From assembly GCA_033239125.1 (NCBI GenBank), contig BSWB01000002.1:88656560-88720559 (forward strand): a DNA stretch of 64,000 nt, written 5' to 3'. A program made the translations under genes and the position numbers. The DNA comes from Fagopyrum homotropicum. Taxonomy: Eukaryota > Streptophyta > Magnoliopsida > Caryophyllales > Polygonaceae. Position 1 is the first letter of the stretch. The number at the start of each line of letters is the position of its first letter. The notes under the pieces are model-generated. The model had not been told where the DNA came from. It did no database searches and saw only the letters and a list, made by a program, of their open reading frames with translations. This document shows positions 9,744 to 21,072 of the stretch, piece after piece.

Positions 9744-10144
9744 GGCACACGTTCGATAGTCACAAGTGCGGGCAAGACTGCCGTAGGCGCGGTGAAATCA
9801 AGGTAATTTGCTGGTGCAGACTATTTAGTGTCGTTTGGGGCGGTGGGAAGAAGGCAATCTGCGGATGCGGACTCTTTAATGCCACTAGTGTAGAGGAAAG
9901 AGAGCAAGCTGCAGGCGCGGCCTCTGGGCGCCGCAGGCACGACCATTAGGTGTCGTGGGATTTCTTGTGTGCATGGGGCTAGAATGGACGTGAGTAGGAC
10001 TAGTATCGCCGTGGGAGACATTGGTTCGATCATTGTACCATGTGACGCCAAGGTCACAAGCTTTGATGCTTCCTCTTGGATTGCTATATCTCTTGATCTA
10101 GTGATGGTCATTTTGTAGGGTATGTTGGAGATTGTCACTCATCA
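9744..10144 (-). repeat. CRM-like LTR fragment (5' end), minus strand (D3)
   Basis: Reading leftward from 10144 it starts TGATGAGTGACAATCTCC and encodes ITRSRDIAIQEEAS, the LTR-encoded tail motif also seen at 474-756. GC-rich words such as GCAGGCGCGG and GGCGCCGCAGG recur between 9770 and 9950. The LTR is truncated on its left, where it meets the older gag-protease relic around the noaA-1 insertion site. Confidence 0.5.
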
Positions 10145-10169
10145 TCGCCACTGGTTTGAAAACTACTTT

Positions 10170-10960
10170 GGATCAAATCACTACTAAACTTATGAGCATG
10201 TTCTTCCCCCTTGTAGAACTCGCTTTTGTAGAAGAAATATATGTGATTTTGAAATAAAGGATCATGAGATAAACACCAAGATTGGGAGAGATTTAAAGAA
10301 ATGCTATCAATTTGTCCACATCATGACAAGAGTGTTTTACTAGAAACTTTTGACATGAGTTTAGATGATGTGACAAGAGATATGATAGATATTACCAATC
10401 ATTACAAGTTCACCAAACTACCCATAGATGACGCTTGGAACTACTTCGTTCATGCAGTCAAACATGTGGGAAGATTCCCCTCGCGGAAGACTAATCATGA
10501 GATAAAAACCTAAAAAGAAAGAAAAGTTGATCTTCTACACATGAAACTTCTTTCTCCAACAAAAACTCACATGGAGACTATGATGGAAGAGATGAAGCTC
10601 ATCATGAAAGCAATGACATCATACATAGAATCCACTGAAGTAAAGTACAAATTTTGGAGGAAAAATCCACCGTCCAAGTGGTGTCTCCCGCTACTCTAGC
10701 GTATTCAAAAGAGGTCGACGATATCACTCTAAAGAGCGGAAGGTGACTGATGAGCCAACTACCATCATTTTTTCCTCTTCTAAGGTGTATACCTAGGTGG
10801 AAAAGCCAATTGAAAAAGAAGCACCTTACGTCCCTCCTCCACCATACAAGCCTCCTCTTCCTTTTTCTACATAGAAAGAACAAATCCATCCTAGATTAAT
10901 GGTTTGATAAGTTCCTCGAATTAATGAATAAACTTTATATGAACTGATGTAGGGAAGGGA
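10170..10960 (+). pseudogene. Athila-like gag relic
   Basis: Plus-strand fragments in changing frames: a WERFKEM-like stretch leading into ICPHHDKSVLLETF (about 10290-10350), which parallels DLFLDCPHHGIPKIELLEIY in the Athila-like Gag at 57640. Then PIDDAWNYFVHA, matching PIDEA-stop-DFIEKQA. Then APYVPPPPYKPPLPF (about 10825-10870), matching DYVPPPTYKPPLSFP before the protease. The order of these blocks is conserved. Many stops and frameshifts. It is a dead fragment of an element unrelated to the CRM-like copies around it. Confidence 0.6.
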
Positions 10961-11344
10961 TGACTACCTCAATACCACATATTACCATAGGTGCGCGATT
11001 GTGTCAATGTGAGTATATGATTATAGCATCAAGGTCAAAACCCCAAAGGACTATGTGTATCTTGAGTGTGTCTAAAGTTCACTAGAAAGGCCTCCATGTG
11101 TAAATTGAAATTAAAAAAAAAGGGATGATCAAGTGATCGAATGCTCGGGCTTGTGAGTTAGAAGTATCAAGTAACAAGATTTAATATCAATATGAGGAAA
11201 ATAGTAGGTGTGGGGCTACTCCACCAACCATAGCCAGAAGTATGTTCAATAATGTGGTATAAGGTGTGCTTTGTCAAGAACTTTGGCTTGTGTCAACTTG
11301 TATGTATCACATTGTGTTTGTTATTTACACACTAGTTGATCAAG
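10961..11344. other. Unassigned sequence flanking A2
   Basis: No gene or repeat recognised. A TATCACATTGTGTTTGTTATTT stretch (about 11305) has a near copy, CATCACATGGTGTTTGTTATTT, just beyond the A2 insertion (about 55130), so the pre-insertion locus contained a short diverged direct repeat. Confidence 0.4.
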
Positions 11345-12172
11345 TGATGAAGGATCATTTGAGCTAACTCCATCTTCACCACATCAAGGGACTCTAACAA
11401 GAGTGCAAGCTAAACGTCAAGCTGAGATGAATGCTCTTTTCCTAACCATGGTCCATGAAGCTCAACCAAGTCCATCTTCATCAAGCCTAAGGACCATCTT
11501 GTTGATTACCCACGAACCCACTAATATTGTACCAGCCAAGATGATGATCAATGGAGCTTAAAAGTGTGCATGTTATTGGTTGGATGATCATTTAAGTGTG
11601 TGGACGTGAAGGCTGAATATGAGAGTTTAATTAGGCCTATTTTTGTTCTATTTTGCTGGGCTTTTATTTAAATCTCTCTAAATGTAATTATTGTAATTAT
11701 TTATTTTTCTGTTTTAGGAAGAAAAGGCCTAGTATGTATAAAAGCCTTTTCTCTCTTCATTTTGTAGGGAGACAAGTTTTATACAAGTTTTGCTGAGAGC
11801 ATTTCAAAATTGAATCTAAGAGAATTCAATCATTCTTGTCTCGTGAGATTAGGTGTGTGTGATCTAGCTTTCTCGTTCTTGTGTATGTCAATCTCCTTCA
11901 GGATTGGTGTTGCAAGTCGAACAAGGCAACCTCTCCGTGCTCTCGATTCTCAGATCGATTGGGTGGAGTTGTAAGAAGCTGGGTCGAATCGTCACTGATT
12001 TGGTTCTTGGATATCGAATCCAATGGTTCTATCATTGTTCCTTTCGGTTCTTTCTGTCCCTTTTTGTTTTCTCGTTTTCATTGTTGTCCATGTTTGTTAA
12101 TTTCGTGTGTTCATCATTCTTCAGAACAGGTTGTTCGTCTACATCCGTTCTTCGCGGCTAATCCCCGTATCA
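11345..12172 (+). repeat. A2 5' LTR (828 bp)
   Basis: TGATGAAGGATCATTTGAG to ATCCCCGTATCA; TATA box at 11737-11743. Followed after two bases by the primer site. Encodes the TRVQAKRQ-type tail near its start. Confidence 0.9.
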
Positions 12173-12174
12173 AT

Positions 12175-12186
12175 TGGTATCGGAGC
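12175..12186 (+). other. Primer binding site of A2
   Basis: TGGTATCGGAGC, one mismatch from the initiator tRNA-Met complement. Confidence 0.8.
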
Positions 12187-13411
12187 ATAGTTGACGTCCA
12201 ACCAGCAAAAAGAGTCGGTAAATCTGTTAAAAAAAACAATAGAGTCTTCGTTTTTGCTGTTGAGTCTTGCATTGTTTGAGTCTATTTCTGTTTCTCTCTT
12301 CTACTCTAAGCTTTGTTTGAGTCTAACGAGTTTGTTCCTTTGCTTGTGCGTTCTGGACATCGGAAACCACTATAGCACAAACACCAACCACCCCCACACC
12401 ACCATCGACAACCATTTTCCCTCAGCCACATTAGCCAAACTTGAACCAGTTGAACAAGAACCAAACGTGGCTGCTTTTATTCCTACATCCAATATCTGAC
12501 GCAAAGCTTGAAGTAGTTGTTTTCCTCCTACAAATCTGGTACTTGAATCACTTAATCAGTTGCAATACACGCAGAGGTTGTTGCTTGCCTGATTTGATCT
12601 TATCCTGAAGATTTGCAACAACTTGGCCAACGTTTATCTGCAAACAATTTCTTTTTATTTTCTTTCAATTTTGTTTCTTCTTATTTTCTGATTTATTGAG
12701 TTATAAATTCAAAAAAAAAAGAAAAGGAAAGAAGAAGAAAAAAAAGAAGCAGAAAGAAATCCGAAATAAAAAAAGGAATCAGATCTATTCATTTCATTCT
12801 AATTTATTATTTTATTTTATTCTTTCTTATTTCATAGTTTGTAATTAGCCTAGTGTTATTACACTTGTTTTAGTGTTATTCAGCAACAAAGAGGACTTCA
12901 AGAAAGGACTTAAGTCAAGTATCTCGTCTCATTCGGAGGAAGAACCAAGCATCTCGTTGAACCTATCTAGCCACACCTAGCTATTGTCCATTTTCGGCCA
13001 TCAAACACCATTGCTCAGCCTTTCATAACCTCATCCTATGGTGTATAGGGTTCACTTCTTGGGTCTTACGAGTAAATTCTTTCAAAGCTTATCCTGAGTT
13101 CTTAATTTTGAGTCATTTATTTGCATATAACATTCGTGCAATGGACCTTTCCGTTTGAGTCTTTCCTTTTTTTTGTTGAGTCAAACACGTTTTTGAAGTA
13201 ACTGAAATCGAATCTTGTTTCTATCTAAAAGCTTTAGTTTGACTAGGCATCGAAATCACGTGAGGTTTTTGATTAATAGAAGACGAGCCATCAACAAGCT
13301 TGTATCACACCACTAGAGAGTGAGAGAACCTTATTTTCTGAGTGATACACTTGCGAGGTGTTTTTATTTAAACTAACCTAACGTGTTTGCTGTTGTTGAG
13401 TGTTTTGCATC
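12187..13411 (+). other. A2 untranslated leader
   Basis: Colinear with the noaA and A3 leaders: A/G-rich tract at about 12710-12775, the splice-donor-like site here mutated to GTAAATTC, and the GTGATACACTTGCGAGG segment before gag. No conserved coding frame seen. Confidence 0.55.
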
Positions 13412-13601
13412 ATGTAAGGGACTTCCGCAGGTTCAAAGAGCCCTGAGCCCTGAGCCTATCACACCGGAGTTGTGCAGTCTTATCAAGAGCTTGAAAGATA
13501 GCATTGAGGGGCTAACTACAAGGATATCTACCTTGGAGACCTCTAGGGTGACCCCGGATTCTCGACCACCAGGAGGTAACTTGGAGATAGGAGACAACTC
13601 G
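13412..13601 (+). pseudogene. A2 gag, N-terminal part, split by B1
   Basis: The expected Gag start is ATG at 13412, but codon 2 is TAA (TCA in noaA-1). Past it, the sequence encodes a helix-like SLIKSLKDSIEGLTTRISTLE and a Pro/Gly linker. An 8-9 nt repetition (GAGCCCTGAGCCCTGAGCC) changes the frame. The reading is broken at 13601 by B1 and resumes at 21073 with the duplicated ACTCG. The same TAA occurs in A3. Confidence 0.75.
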
Positions 13602-14680
13602 TGATACGGTATTAGTCCGTGAATGAGTCGATCTAGGTACATGATCCCGAATCCGGCTGAATGAGGCGAATCCAGATGCGGAATGAAATGTCAATGGTAA
13701 ATGGACGCAGGAAGGTGTAGAGAAGAACCAAAGAGAGTCAACGAAAGGAACCAAGGCTGAAGAGCCAAAACCCCACATCGTGAATGCCCTAGACCCGTCT
13801 CCAATACAACTTTACACTAGCTCCAGCTGGACTAGCACAAAGAGGGACTCATGAAGGCTCGAAGCACCAATCCGAAGGCGGTTGACACGAACAAGCTCAG
13901 CCAAGCAAACAACAGCAATGCCAACCAAAAACTCTCTTGTTCTTTGATTGATTTTGTGAATGATTACATATGTAATTCTAAGCAATGAAATTAACGTACC
14001 TAATCAGCAGCTAAAGAGGCTATATATATAGACTCTTTTATCCAGACAAAAAATAAAGAAAAGAAAACTAAAACATTAGTGGGAAGGTGGTAGTAAGAGA
14101 GCTTCCTCTAATGTAGCTAACACTTAACAAACAACTAATCAGCATGAAAATAGGCTGACTTATTCAAACAGATCCTTGGAGTGAGTTGGACGGTTTTAAG
14201 AGCTCAAATGATGATCCGAATGAGGGAGCTGATTACTCTCTTGGGCCTCCTTGAACGTGATCAGCTGGCTACCTTCTTGGGCTGTTTTGGACGTGAGCAG
14301 CTGCCTCCCCTCTTGGGCTGCCTTGGACGTGAGCAACAACCTCCTCTCTTGGGCTGCCTTGGACGTGAGCAACAGCCTATCCTCTTGGTCTGCATGAGAA
14401 GTGAATAACGTCTGCATGGTCTCCTCGAGCTGCCTGGGAAGTGAGCACGTCGGCATGGTCTCCTCGAGCTGCCTGGGAAATGAGCACATCGGCATGGTCT
14501 CCTCCCTTGGTTCGCTTGCTCCTACATTCACCAAAAGATTAACACATGATGTATGGCAATTAAATGGTTCACGCATTGTGCCAAGCAATAGCACTTCCTT
14601 TTGACGTAACTTCTTGGATCTCCTTAGCTCTTGCTCTAGTAATGGGACCTTGATATCTTCCATGTGATGGTCCTACATCA
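13602..14680 (-). repeat. B1 3' LTR (1079 bp)
   Basis: On the minus strand it runs from TGATGTAGGACC to CCGTATCA. Contains in-frame tandem repeats (36-nt and 39-nt units, about 14250-14500) that encode the end of the polyprotein, and a TATATATATAG promoter box (about 14025-14035). Confidence 0.92.
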
Positions 14681-16009
14681 TCCACTCCTTCTTGGAAAGA
14701 ATTCGACCCCGAATTTCCATCTTGTTCCGAATCTCCTTCATAGGGGCTCAAATCTCCTACGTTAAAAGTGGTACTAACTCCATACTCTTCCGGTAAGTCC
14801 AACACATATGCGTTGTCGTTAATCCGGTGTAAGACTTTGAATGGTCCATCACCCCGTGGGGCTAGCTTGGAATGGCGTTTTGTCGGAAACCGCTCTTTTC
14901 TTAGATATAGCCAAACTAAGTCGCCGGGCTAGAAAACCATCTTCCGACGTCCTTTGTTATTCCGAGCTGCAGTTTCAACGCCCTTCTTATCAAGTGCAGC
15001 CTTGGTCTTAGCATGAAGTTCCTGAATGTAGTCCGCCTGTTCCAAAGCATCAAAAGCTACTCGATCCTTTCGAGGAATCGGTAATAAGTCCAAAGGAGTT
15101 AAAGGGTTAAATCCATAAACACATTTGAAAGGTGATAACGAAGTAGAAGAATGCATGGTGCGATTATAAGCAAACTCGATATGTGGTAACATGTCTTCCC
15201 ATTATTTTAAGTTATCTTTCAACATGGTTCTAAGGAGGGTCGTTAGGGTCCTATTGGTGACTTCCGTTTGCCTATCTATTTGGGGATGACTAGAGGTCGA
15301 GAATAGTGATCTAGTGCCCATTTTTCCCCAAAGCGTTTTCCAAAAGAAACTCAAAAACTTGACATCCCTATCACTAACAATAGTTTTAGGTATTCCATGC
15401 AATCTCACTATTTCCTTAAAGAAAAGATTAGCAACATTATATGCATCATCAGTTTTATGACATGGAATAAAATGTGTCATTTTAGAGAATCTATCTACTA
15501 CCACAAAAATGGAATCTCTTCCTTTCTTAGTCCTAGGTAGTCCAACAATGAAATCCATACTTATATCTTCCCAAGGACCATTAGGCGTTGGTAAGGGTGT
15601 ATACAGCCCGTGGGGTTGTACCCTAGCTTTGGCCTTAAGACATTCAATGCACCTTTTCAGCATGTGTTCTACATCCCTTAACATATGAGGCCAATAAAAG
15701 TGAGTTTGCAAGATGTGATAAGTTTTGTCCCTCCCAAAATGCCCCATTAAACCTCCTTTATGGGCTTCTTCCACTAATAGGATCCTAAGGGAATATCTAG
15801 GTATGCAAATCTTATCCACTTTAAACAAGAAACCTTCAAACACAAAGTACTTATCATAAGGGCCTTGAGTAGTGCATCTATGAAATATCTTCCCAAATTC
15901 AGCATCATCCACATATAATTCTTTAATGTAAGTAAAACCTAACATCCTAGAATCCAAGGTGGTGATTAAGGTGTATCTCCTAGACAATGCATCCGCTACG
16001 ACATTATCC
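14196..16009 (-). pseudogene. B1 integrase and LTR-encoded C-terminal tail
   Basis: Integrase zinc-binding residues appear as HKGGLMGH followed by CIECLKAK. The catalytic core shows MDFIVGLP, VSDRDVKF and TEVTNRT, which supply the D, D and E. A DNA-binding GDGPFKVL-like C-terminal part and LPEEYGVS follow, then the GPITRARAK motif and a repeat tail inside the LTR. Lesions: GAA to TAA at 15199-15201, CAG to TAG at about 14926-14928, and a small insertion near 14600 that shifts the tail frame. The enzyme would insert the cDNA; CRM-clade tails are thought to direct it to centromeric chromatin. No classical chromodomain is visible. Confidence 0.85.
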
Positions 16010-18059
16010 TTTCCTTTCTTATACTTGATAATGTAAGGAAAGGTTTCGATGAACTCCATCCACCTACCATGCCGCCTATCTAGCTTATCTTGGCTCCTAA
16101 AGTGTCTAAGTGAATCATGATCGGTTTTCAAAACAAACTCTTGGGGCTAAAGGTAATGTTGCCATGTTTTGAGTACCCTAAACAACGCATACAATTCTTT
16201 GTCATACGTGGAATAGTTTAAGCATGCACCCTTCAATTTTTCACTAAAGAAAGCTAGAGGCTTACCTTCTTGCATAAGGACGCCGCCAATACCAATGCCG
16301 GACGCGTCGCATTCAACCTCAAAGGGTTTAGTGAAGTCCGGTAGAGTGAGTAGTGGTGCGTGGGTGAGGCGTCTCTTAAGCTCTTCAAATGCTCTTTGCT
16401 GGGGTTCATTCCACTCAAAAGGAACCTTCTTTTTGGTCAAAGCCGTGAGTGGTGCTGCAATGGTACTAAAATCTCTCACAAATCTTCTATAGAATGTAGC
16501 TAGGCCATGGAAACTCCTCACGTCACCAACCGACCTAGGAATGGGCCATTCATTGATTGCTTTAACCTTGTCCTCATCCATTTGCAAACCATTGGCACTT
16601 ACTACAAAACCAAGGAAAATCACTAGGTTAGTATAGAAATCACATTTTTTTATATTAGCATACAAGTATTCTATACGCAATGTAGCAAGCACATCTCTCA
16701 AATGATTTTCATGCTCCTTTAAAGTCTTGCTATAGATAAGAATGTCATCAAAGTAAAGTACAACAAATAAACCAATATAAGGTCTCAAAATATGATTAAT
16801 TAATCTCATGAAGGTACTAGGAGCGTTAGTTAAGCCAAAAGGCATTACTAGCCACTCATAGAGACCAAATTTGGTTTTAAAAGTTGTTTTTCATTCATCC
16901 CCTTCCCTCATTCTAATTTGATGGTAGCCACTCCTAAGGTCAATCTTAGTGAAAATTGTAGCTCCATGTAACTCATCAAGCATGTCATCTAGACGGGGAA
17001 TCGGGTGTCTATACTTGATAGTAATGTTATTGATTGCTCTACAATCAATACACATTCTCCAAGTATTATCCTTCTTGGGTACTAGCAGGACGGGGACGGT
17101 ACAAGGACTAAGGCTTTCCCGAACATACCCTTTATCAAGCAAGGCTTGAACTTGGTTCTGAATTTCCTGGGCTTCCGTAGGGTTCATCCTATAGGCGGGC
17201 CTATTGGGAAGAGTGGCTCCGGGTATTAAATCTATTTGGTGTTCAATGCCCCTAATGGGCGGCAAGCCAGCTGGAATCTCCTCAGGAAAAACATCCTTAA
17301 ACTCGTCTAACAGCCCCTGGATAGAACTAGGAAGTGAAATCGTAGAGTCATGAGGCACAGTCACTAGAGATTTACACAAACTCATCATTAGCACATCCAT
17401 AGAAGCATAGTTAGTGACATATTCATTCCTAGACTCAAGATAGCTACTTGTTGGTTGTACTAACAGTGTTTGATGGGTTTTGTTTTCCTTACTCTTAGGC
17501 CGTGTGATCTTAGGCTTGGGAGGGGTTCCTTGCTCTACCCTCTTGTTCTCATAGTACTCGGCTATTTGTAAAGGTGTCATAGGTTTAAGTGTTAAAGGTT
17601 TACCTTTATACTCAAAGCTATATTTATTAGAAAACCCATCATGAACAACTTTCCTATCATATTGCCATGGACTACCAAGCAACAAGTGACAAGCATTCAT
17701 AGGCACAACATCACATGTAATAACATCCTCATATGATCCTAATGTTATATTGACCTTAGTTTGCTTATTGACCTTAAGTTCTCCACACTCATTCATCCAA
17801 TGTAATTTATATGGCCTAGGGTGATAAAATGTAAGAAGTTGTAATTTGTTTACCATTTCAGTGCTAGCTATGTTGCAACAACTTCCTCCATCAATTATCA
17901 CATTACACACTTTTCCTTTAATACTACACCTACTATGAAACAGATTTTCACGTTGGTTATCCTCACAAGGTGCTAGTTGGACATGCAAAGTTCTCCTAGC
18001 TATCAAAGATTCACCTTGTTCATACTCAATGCAATCATCATTCTCATTTTGTTCATTGT
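16010..18059 (-). pseudogene. B1 protease, reverse transcriptase and RNase H
   Basis: The protease active site is IDGGSCCNIAS (DGGS codons near 17881-17892). RT motifs follow: IDLRSGYHQIRM, MPFGLTNAPSTFM and the catalytic YFDD at 16744-16755. RNase H begins VECDASGIGIGG with ELYALF and TDHDSLRHF supplying the acidic residues. TGG to TGA at about 16888-16890 and TGG to TAG at about 16144-16146 interrupt it. These domains copy the element RNA into DNA inside the virus-like particle. All motifs are otherwise complete, so inactivation is recent. Confidence 0.88.
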
Positions 18060-19354
18060 CATCAATTAAGGCATTTTCATCATCTAATTCCACATCATCC
18101 TCACTCTCATATTCTCCTAGATGATTTATGATCAAAGTGCGTCTATTAGGACATTCTCTACTCATGTGTCCTCTACCTTGGCATTTAAAACACACATTGT
18201 CCCTAGTTCTAGAGTTAGAGGTAGGAGTACTCCCTCGATGATCACTCGAAGGCTCATTCAAGGATCGTGGTGTAGTGGACGGTGTAGAAGACCTCCTTTG
18301 CCCTTCTTGGCCCATAGGTGCCGACTTTCTCTCTTCCTTCCGGCCTCCTTGATCCTTGCTGTGGTTAGGCAGCCGGCTCCCTTATGCTTTCCAAGCGTTG
18401 GACGTCCCATGAGGTGGCTTGTATTCCCGGTTTCGCACCTTAGTCTTCCTTTCCACCTTGATGGCCAAGTGTAGTAATTGCTCCATGGTGCTGTATGGAT
18501 ACATATCAACTTCATTAGCCAAATTAGAATTCAGAATACGAAGGTACCTAGCCATAGTGTTTTCTTCATCCTCTAGAACGTTGGCCTTCACCATAGCAAC
18601 TTGCATATTCGTATAGGCTTCCTCAGCGCTAAGAGAACCTTGTCTCAAATTTTCCAGCCATTGTCGAAGCTCTCGGGTATAGTGAGGTGGAACGAACCGA
18701 GACCTCATTAGTGCCTTCATATGCTCCCATGTGGTGATTTGAGGATCCAATGTGCACACTCTTTCTTTGACTACGTGATCCCACCATACCAAGGCATAGC
18801 CTTGGAACTCGAGAGCGGCTAGATGAACCTTCCTAGGCTCGCTGAAATTGTGACACAACCAGATATGCTCTACTTTAGTTTCCCACTCCGTGTAGACGTC
18901 GGGATCACAATTTCCTTCAAAGACGGGAATTTTGATTTTGACTTTGCCGAGTCCGTCTTGCTCTTGATAGGGCCATAGGTTATCACGTTCTCGTCCTTGC
19001 CTTGCCTGCTGGAATGGTCGATTGTAGCCTTCCCAAGTGTGGTCCTCAAAAGGAGCTTCATTCCGTCGCTGAAAGTTATCAACAAATGGTGGTATGTTAG
19101 ATTCATTAGGGTGAACGTTAGACTGTAAATTACCTTGATCCGGATGATCCGGCTCTCTAGTAACGCGTGAAGGACCGCCAAACTCATAGTTGGTTCTCAA
19201 AGGTGGTGTCCCCGCTGGTGGTGTTCGTGCTTCCATAGACTCCACTCGTTTGGATAGGTTAGCTACGGAATCGGACAATTGTTTCAATAGACTGATCATC
19301 TCAGGCCGTGACGGTCTCGCTACTATACTTGCTGGGGCTTCGGGACCTGGACAT
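18060..19354 (-). pseudogene. B1 Gag (capsid and zinc knuckle)
   Basis: The start is ATG at 19352-19354 (MSRSRSPSK). A one-base insertion near 19305 shifts the frame at once; the remainder is open from 19299. A retrotransposon Gag capsid domain is seen from CDPDVYTEW through ALEFQGYALVWWDH, FVPPHYTRELR and LRILNSNLANEVD. Then a basic Ser/Thr/Pro linker and the zinc knuckle CFKCQGRGHMSREC (18151-18192, CX2CX4HX4C), then an acidic stretch. CAA to TAA at 18379-18381 stops it before the knuckle. Gag forms the particle and packages RNA. It is fused in frame to Pol without an intervening stop in the ancestral form. Confidence 0.87.
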
Positions 19355-19978
19355 GCTCAAGTAACAAACAAAGAACTGGTTAGGTTAGAAAAACAAAGAT
19401 CTCACTTGTGTATCGCTTACTCTCTCGTTGGTATTGCCTAGCTGGTGGCTCGAGTTGTAAGGATCCAACACCTTAAGATCACGATTTTCGAACCTTCTTA
19501 GCAACCCTTTGGAACTAGAACTGCTGAAACTGATGTTGGTGTCGGAGATGAATCAAGACACCCCTAATTGGAGTATTGACCGTTGGGTTGGTATAGGTAT
19601 GGTGATTTGTGATTAGAATGGCGTTTTGAGGGAGTTTTCTTGTGCTTGATGTCGATTAATAAAAAGGCCAGCCGGTTTGTATTGTTCTTTTGTTTTTTTT
19701 TTTTTTCGAAAGATCTCTTAGACTTCGTCAAAGATTTGTAGGAGAGAAGGTAACCGAAATTGATTGCAACGAGATTTCTGGGAGAGAAGGTTACCGAATG
19801 TGTATACAGCGTTCAAGCTCTTTTTGTTTTTGTTTTGTGTTTACCTCTCCTCAAGATGTTGTCCGGCACTAAGAACCCTTGGCTTTTGCTTTTGAACACT
19901 TCAAGCACAAGTTAAACCTCAATTGGATAAGCAATAAGGTTCACAAAGAAGAAAGGAGTGATCAATTGTACCAACTGA
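19355..19978 (-). other. B1 untranslated leader
   Basis: About 620 nt between primer site and gag. Contains a long A tract on the minus strand (plus-strand T run at about 19690-19706) that varies in length between B1, B2 and C. No coding frame recognised. Confidence 0.6.
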
Positions 19979-19990
19979 GCTCTGATACCA
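19979..19990 (-). other. Primer binding site of B1
   Basis: Plus strand GCTCTGATACCA, that is TGGTATCAGAGC on the element strand, an exact match to the usual initiator tRNA-Met complement, two bases inside the LTR. Confidence 0.9.
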
Positions 19991-19992
19991 AC

Positions 19993-21072
19993 TGATACGG
20001 TATTAGTCCGTGAATGAGTCGATCTAGGTACAATGATCCCGAATCCGGCTGAATGAGGCGAATCCAGATGCGGAATGAAATGTCGATGGTAAATGGACGC
20101 AGGAAGGTGTAGAGAAGAACCAAAGAGAGTCAACGAAAGGAACCAAGGCTGAAGAACCAAAACTCCACTTCGTGAATGCCCTAGACCCGTCTCCAATACA
20201 ACTTTACACTAGCTCCGGCTGGACTAGCACAAAGAGGGACTCGTGAAGGCTCGAAGCACCAATCCGAAGGCGGTTGACACGAACAAGCTCAACCAAGCAA
20301 ACAACAGCAATGCCAACCAAAAACTCTCTTGTTCTTTGATTGATTTTGTGAATGATTACAAATGTAATTCTAAGCAATGAAATTAACGTACCTAATCAGC
20401 AGCTAAAGAGGCTATATATATAGACTCTTTTATCTAGACAAAAAAGAAAGAAAAGAAAACTAAAACATTAGCGGGAAGGTGGTAATAAGAGAGCTTCCTC
20501 TAATGTAGCTAACAACTTAACAAACAACTAATCAGCATGAAAATAGGCTGACTTATTCAAACAGATCCTTGGAGTGAGTTGGACGGTTTTAAGAGCCCAA
20601 ATGATGATCCGAATGAGGGAGCTGATTACTCTCTTGGGCCTCCTTGAACGTGATCAGCTGGCTACCTTCTTGGGCTGTTTTGGACGTGAGCAGCTGCCTC
20701 CTCTCTTGGGCTGCCTTGGACGTGAGCAACAACCTCCTCTCATGGGCTGCCTTGGACGTGAGCAACAGCCTATCCTCTTGGTCTGCATGGAAAGTGAATA
20801 ACGTCTGCATGGTCTCCTCGAGCTGCCTGGGAAGTGAGCAAGTCGGCATGGTCTCCTCGAGCTGCCTGGGAAATGAGCACGTCGGCATGGTCTCCTCCCT
20901 TGGTTCGCTTACTCCTACATTCACCAAAAGATTAACACATGATGTATGGCAATTAAATGGTTCACGCATTGTGCCAAGCAATAGCACTTCCCTTGACGTA
21001 ACTTCTTGGATCTCCTTAGCTCTTGCTCTAGTAATGGGACCTTGATATCTTCCATGTGATGGTCCTACATCA
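19993..21072 (-). repeat. B1 5' LTR (1080 bp)
   Basis: Colinear with 13602-14680, including the coding-type 36-nt and 39-nt repeats, which are therefore also part of the promoter LTR. Confidence 0.92.

Larger units (their letters stand above)
13602..21072 (-). mobile_element. B1: complete family-B CRM-like element in A2 gag
   Basis: Minus-strand element with LTRs 13602-14680 and 19993-21072, duplication ACTCG (13597-13601 and 21073-21077), Met-type primer site and full domain order Gag, zinc knuckle, protease, RT, RNase H, integrase. The two LTRs differ at roughly two dozen positions by eye, about 2 percent, so it is much younger than its host. The coding region has one gag frameshift and at least five nonsense codons and cannot make a complete polyprotein. 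Confidence 0.92.

Noticed and set aside
9448..9759. Open frames of 85-130 codons in the U5 part of family-A/noaA LTRs (also 5373-5886, 11881-12279, 41094-41575, 54800-55111)
   Set aside because: They occur in every LTR copy but with different starts and stops and in two competing frames, and show no codon-level constraint; treated as LTR sequence.
18121..18474. Plus-strand open frames antisense to B gag (also 35844-36197)
   Set aside because: Opposite to a clear zinc knuckle and capsid frame; no independent features.
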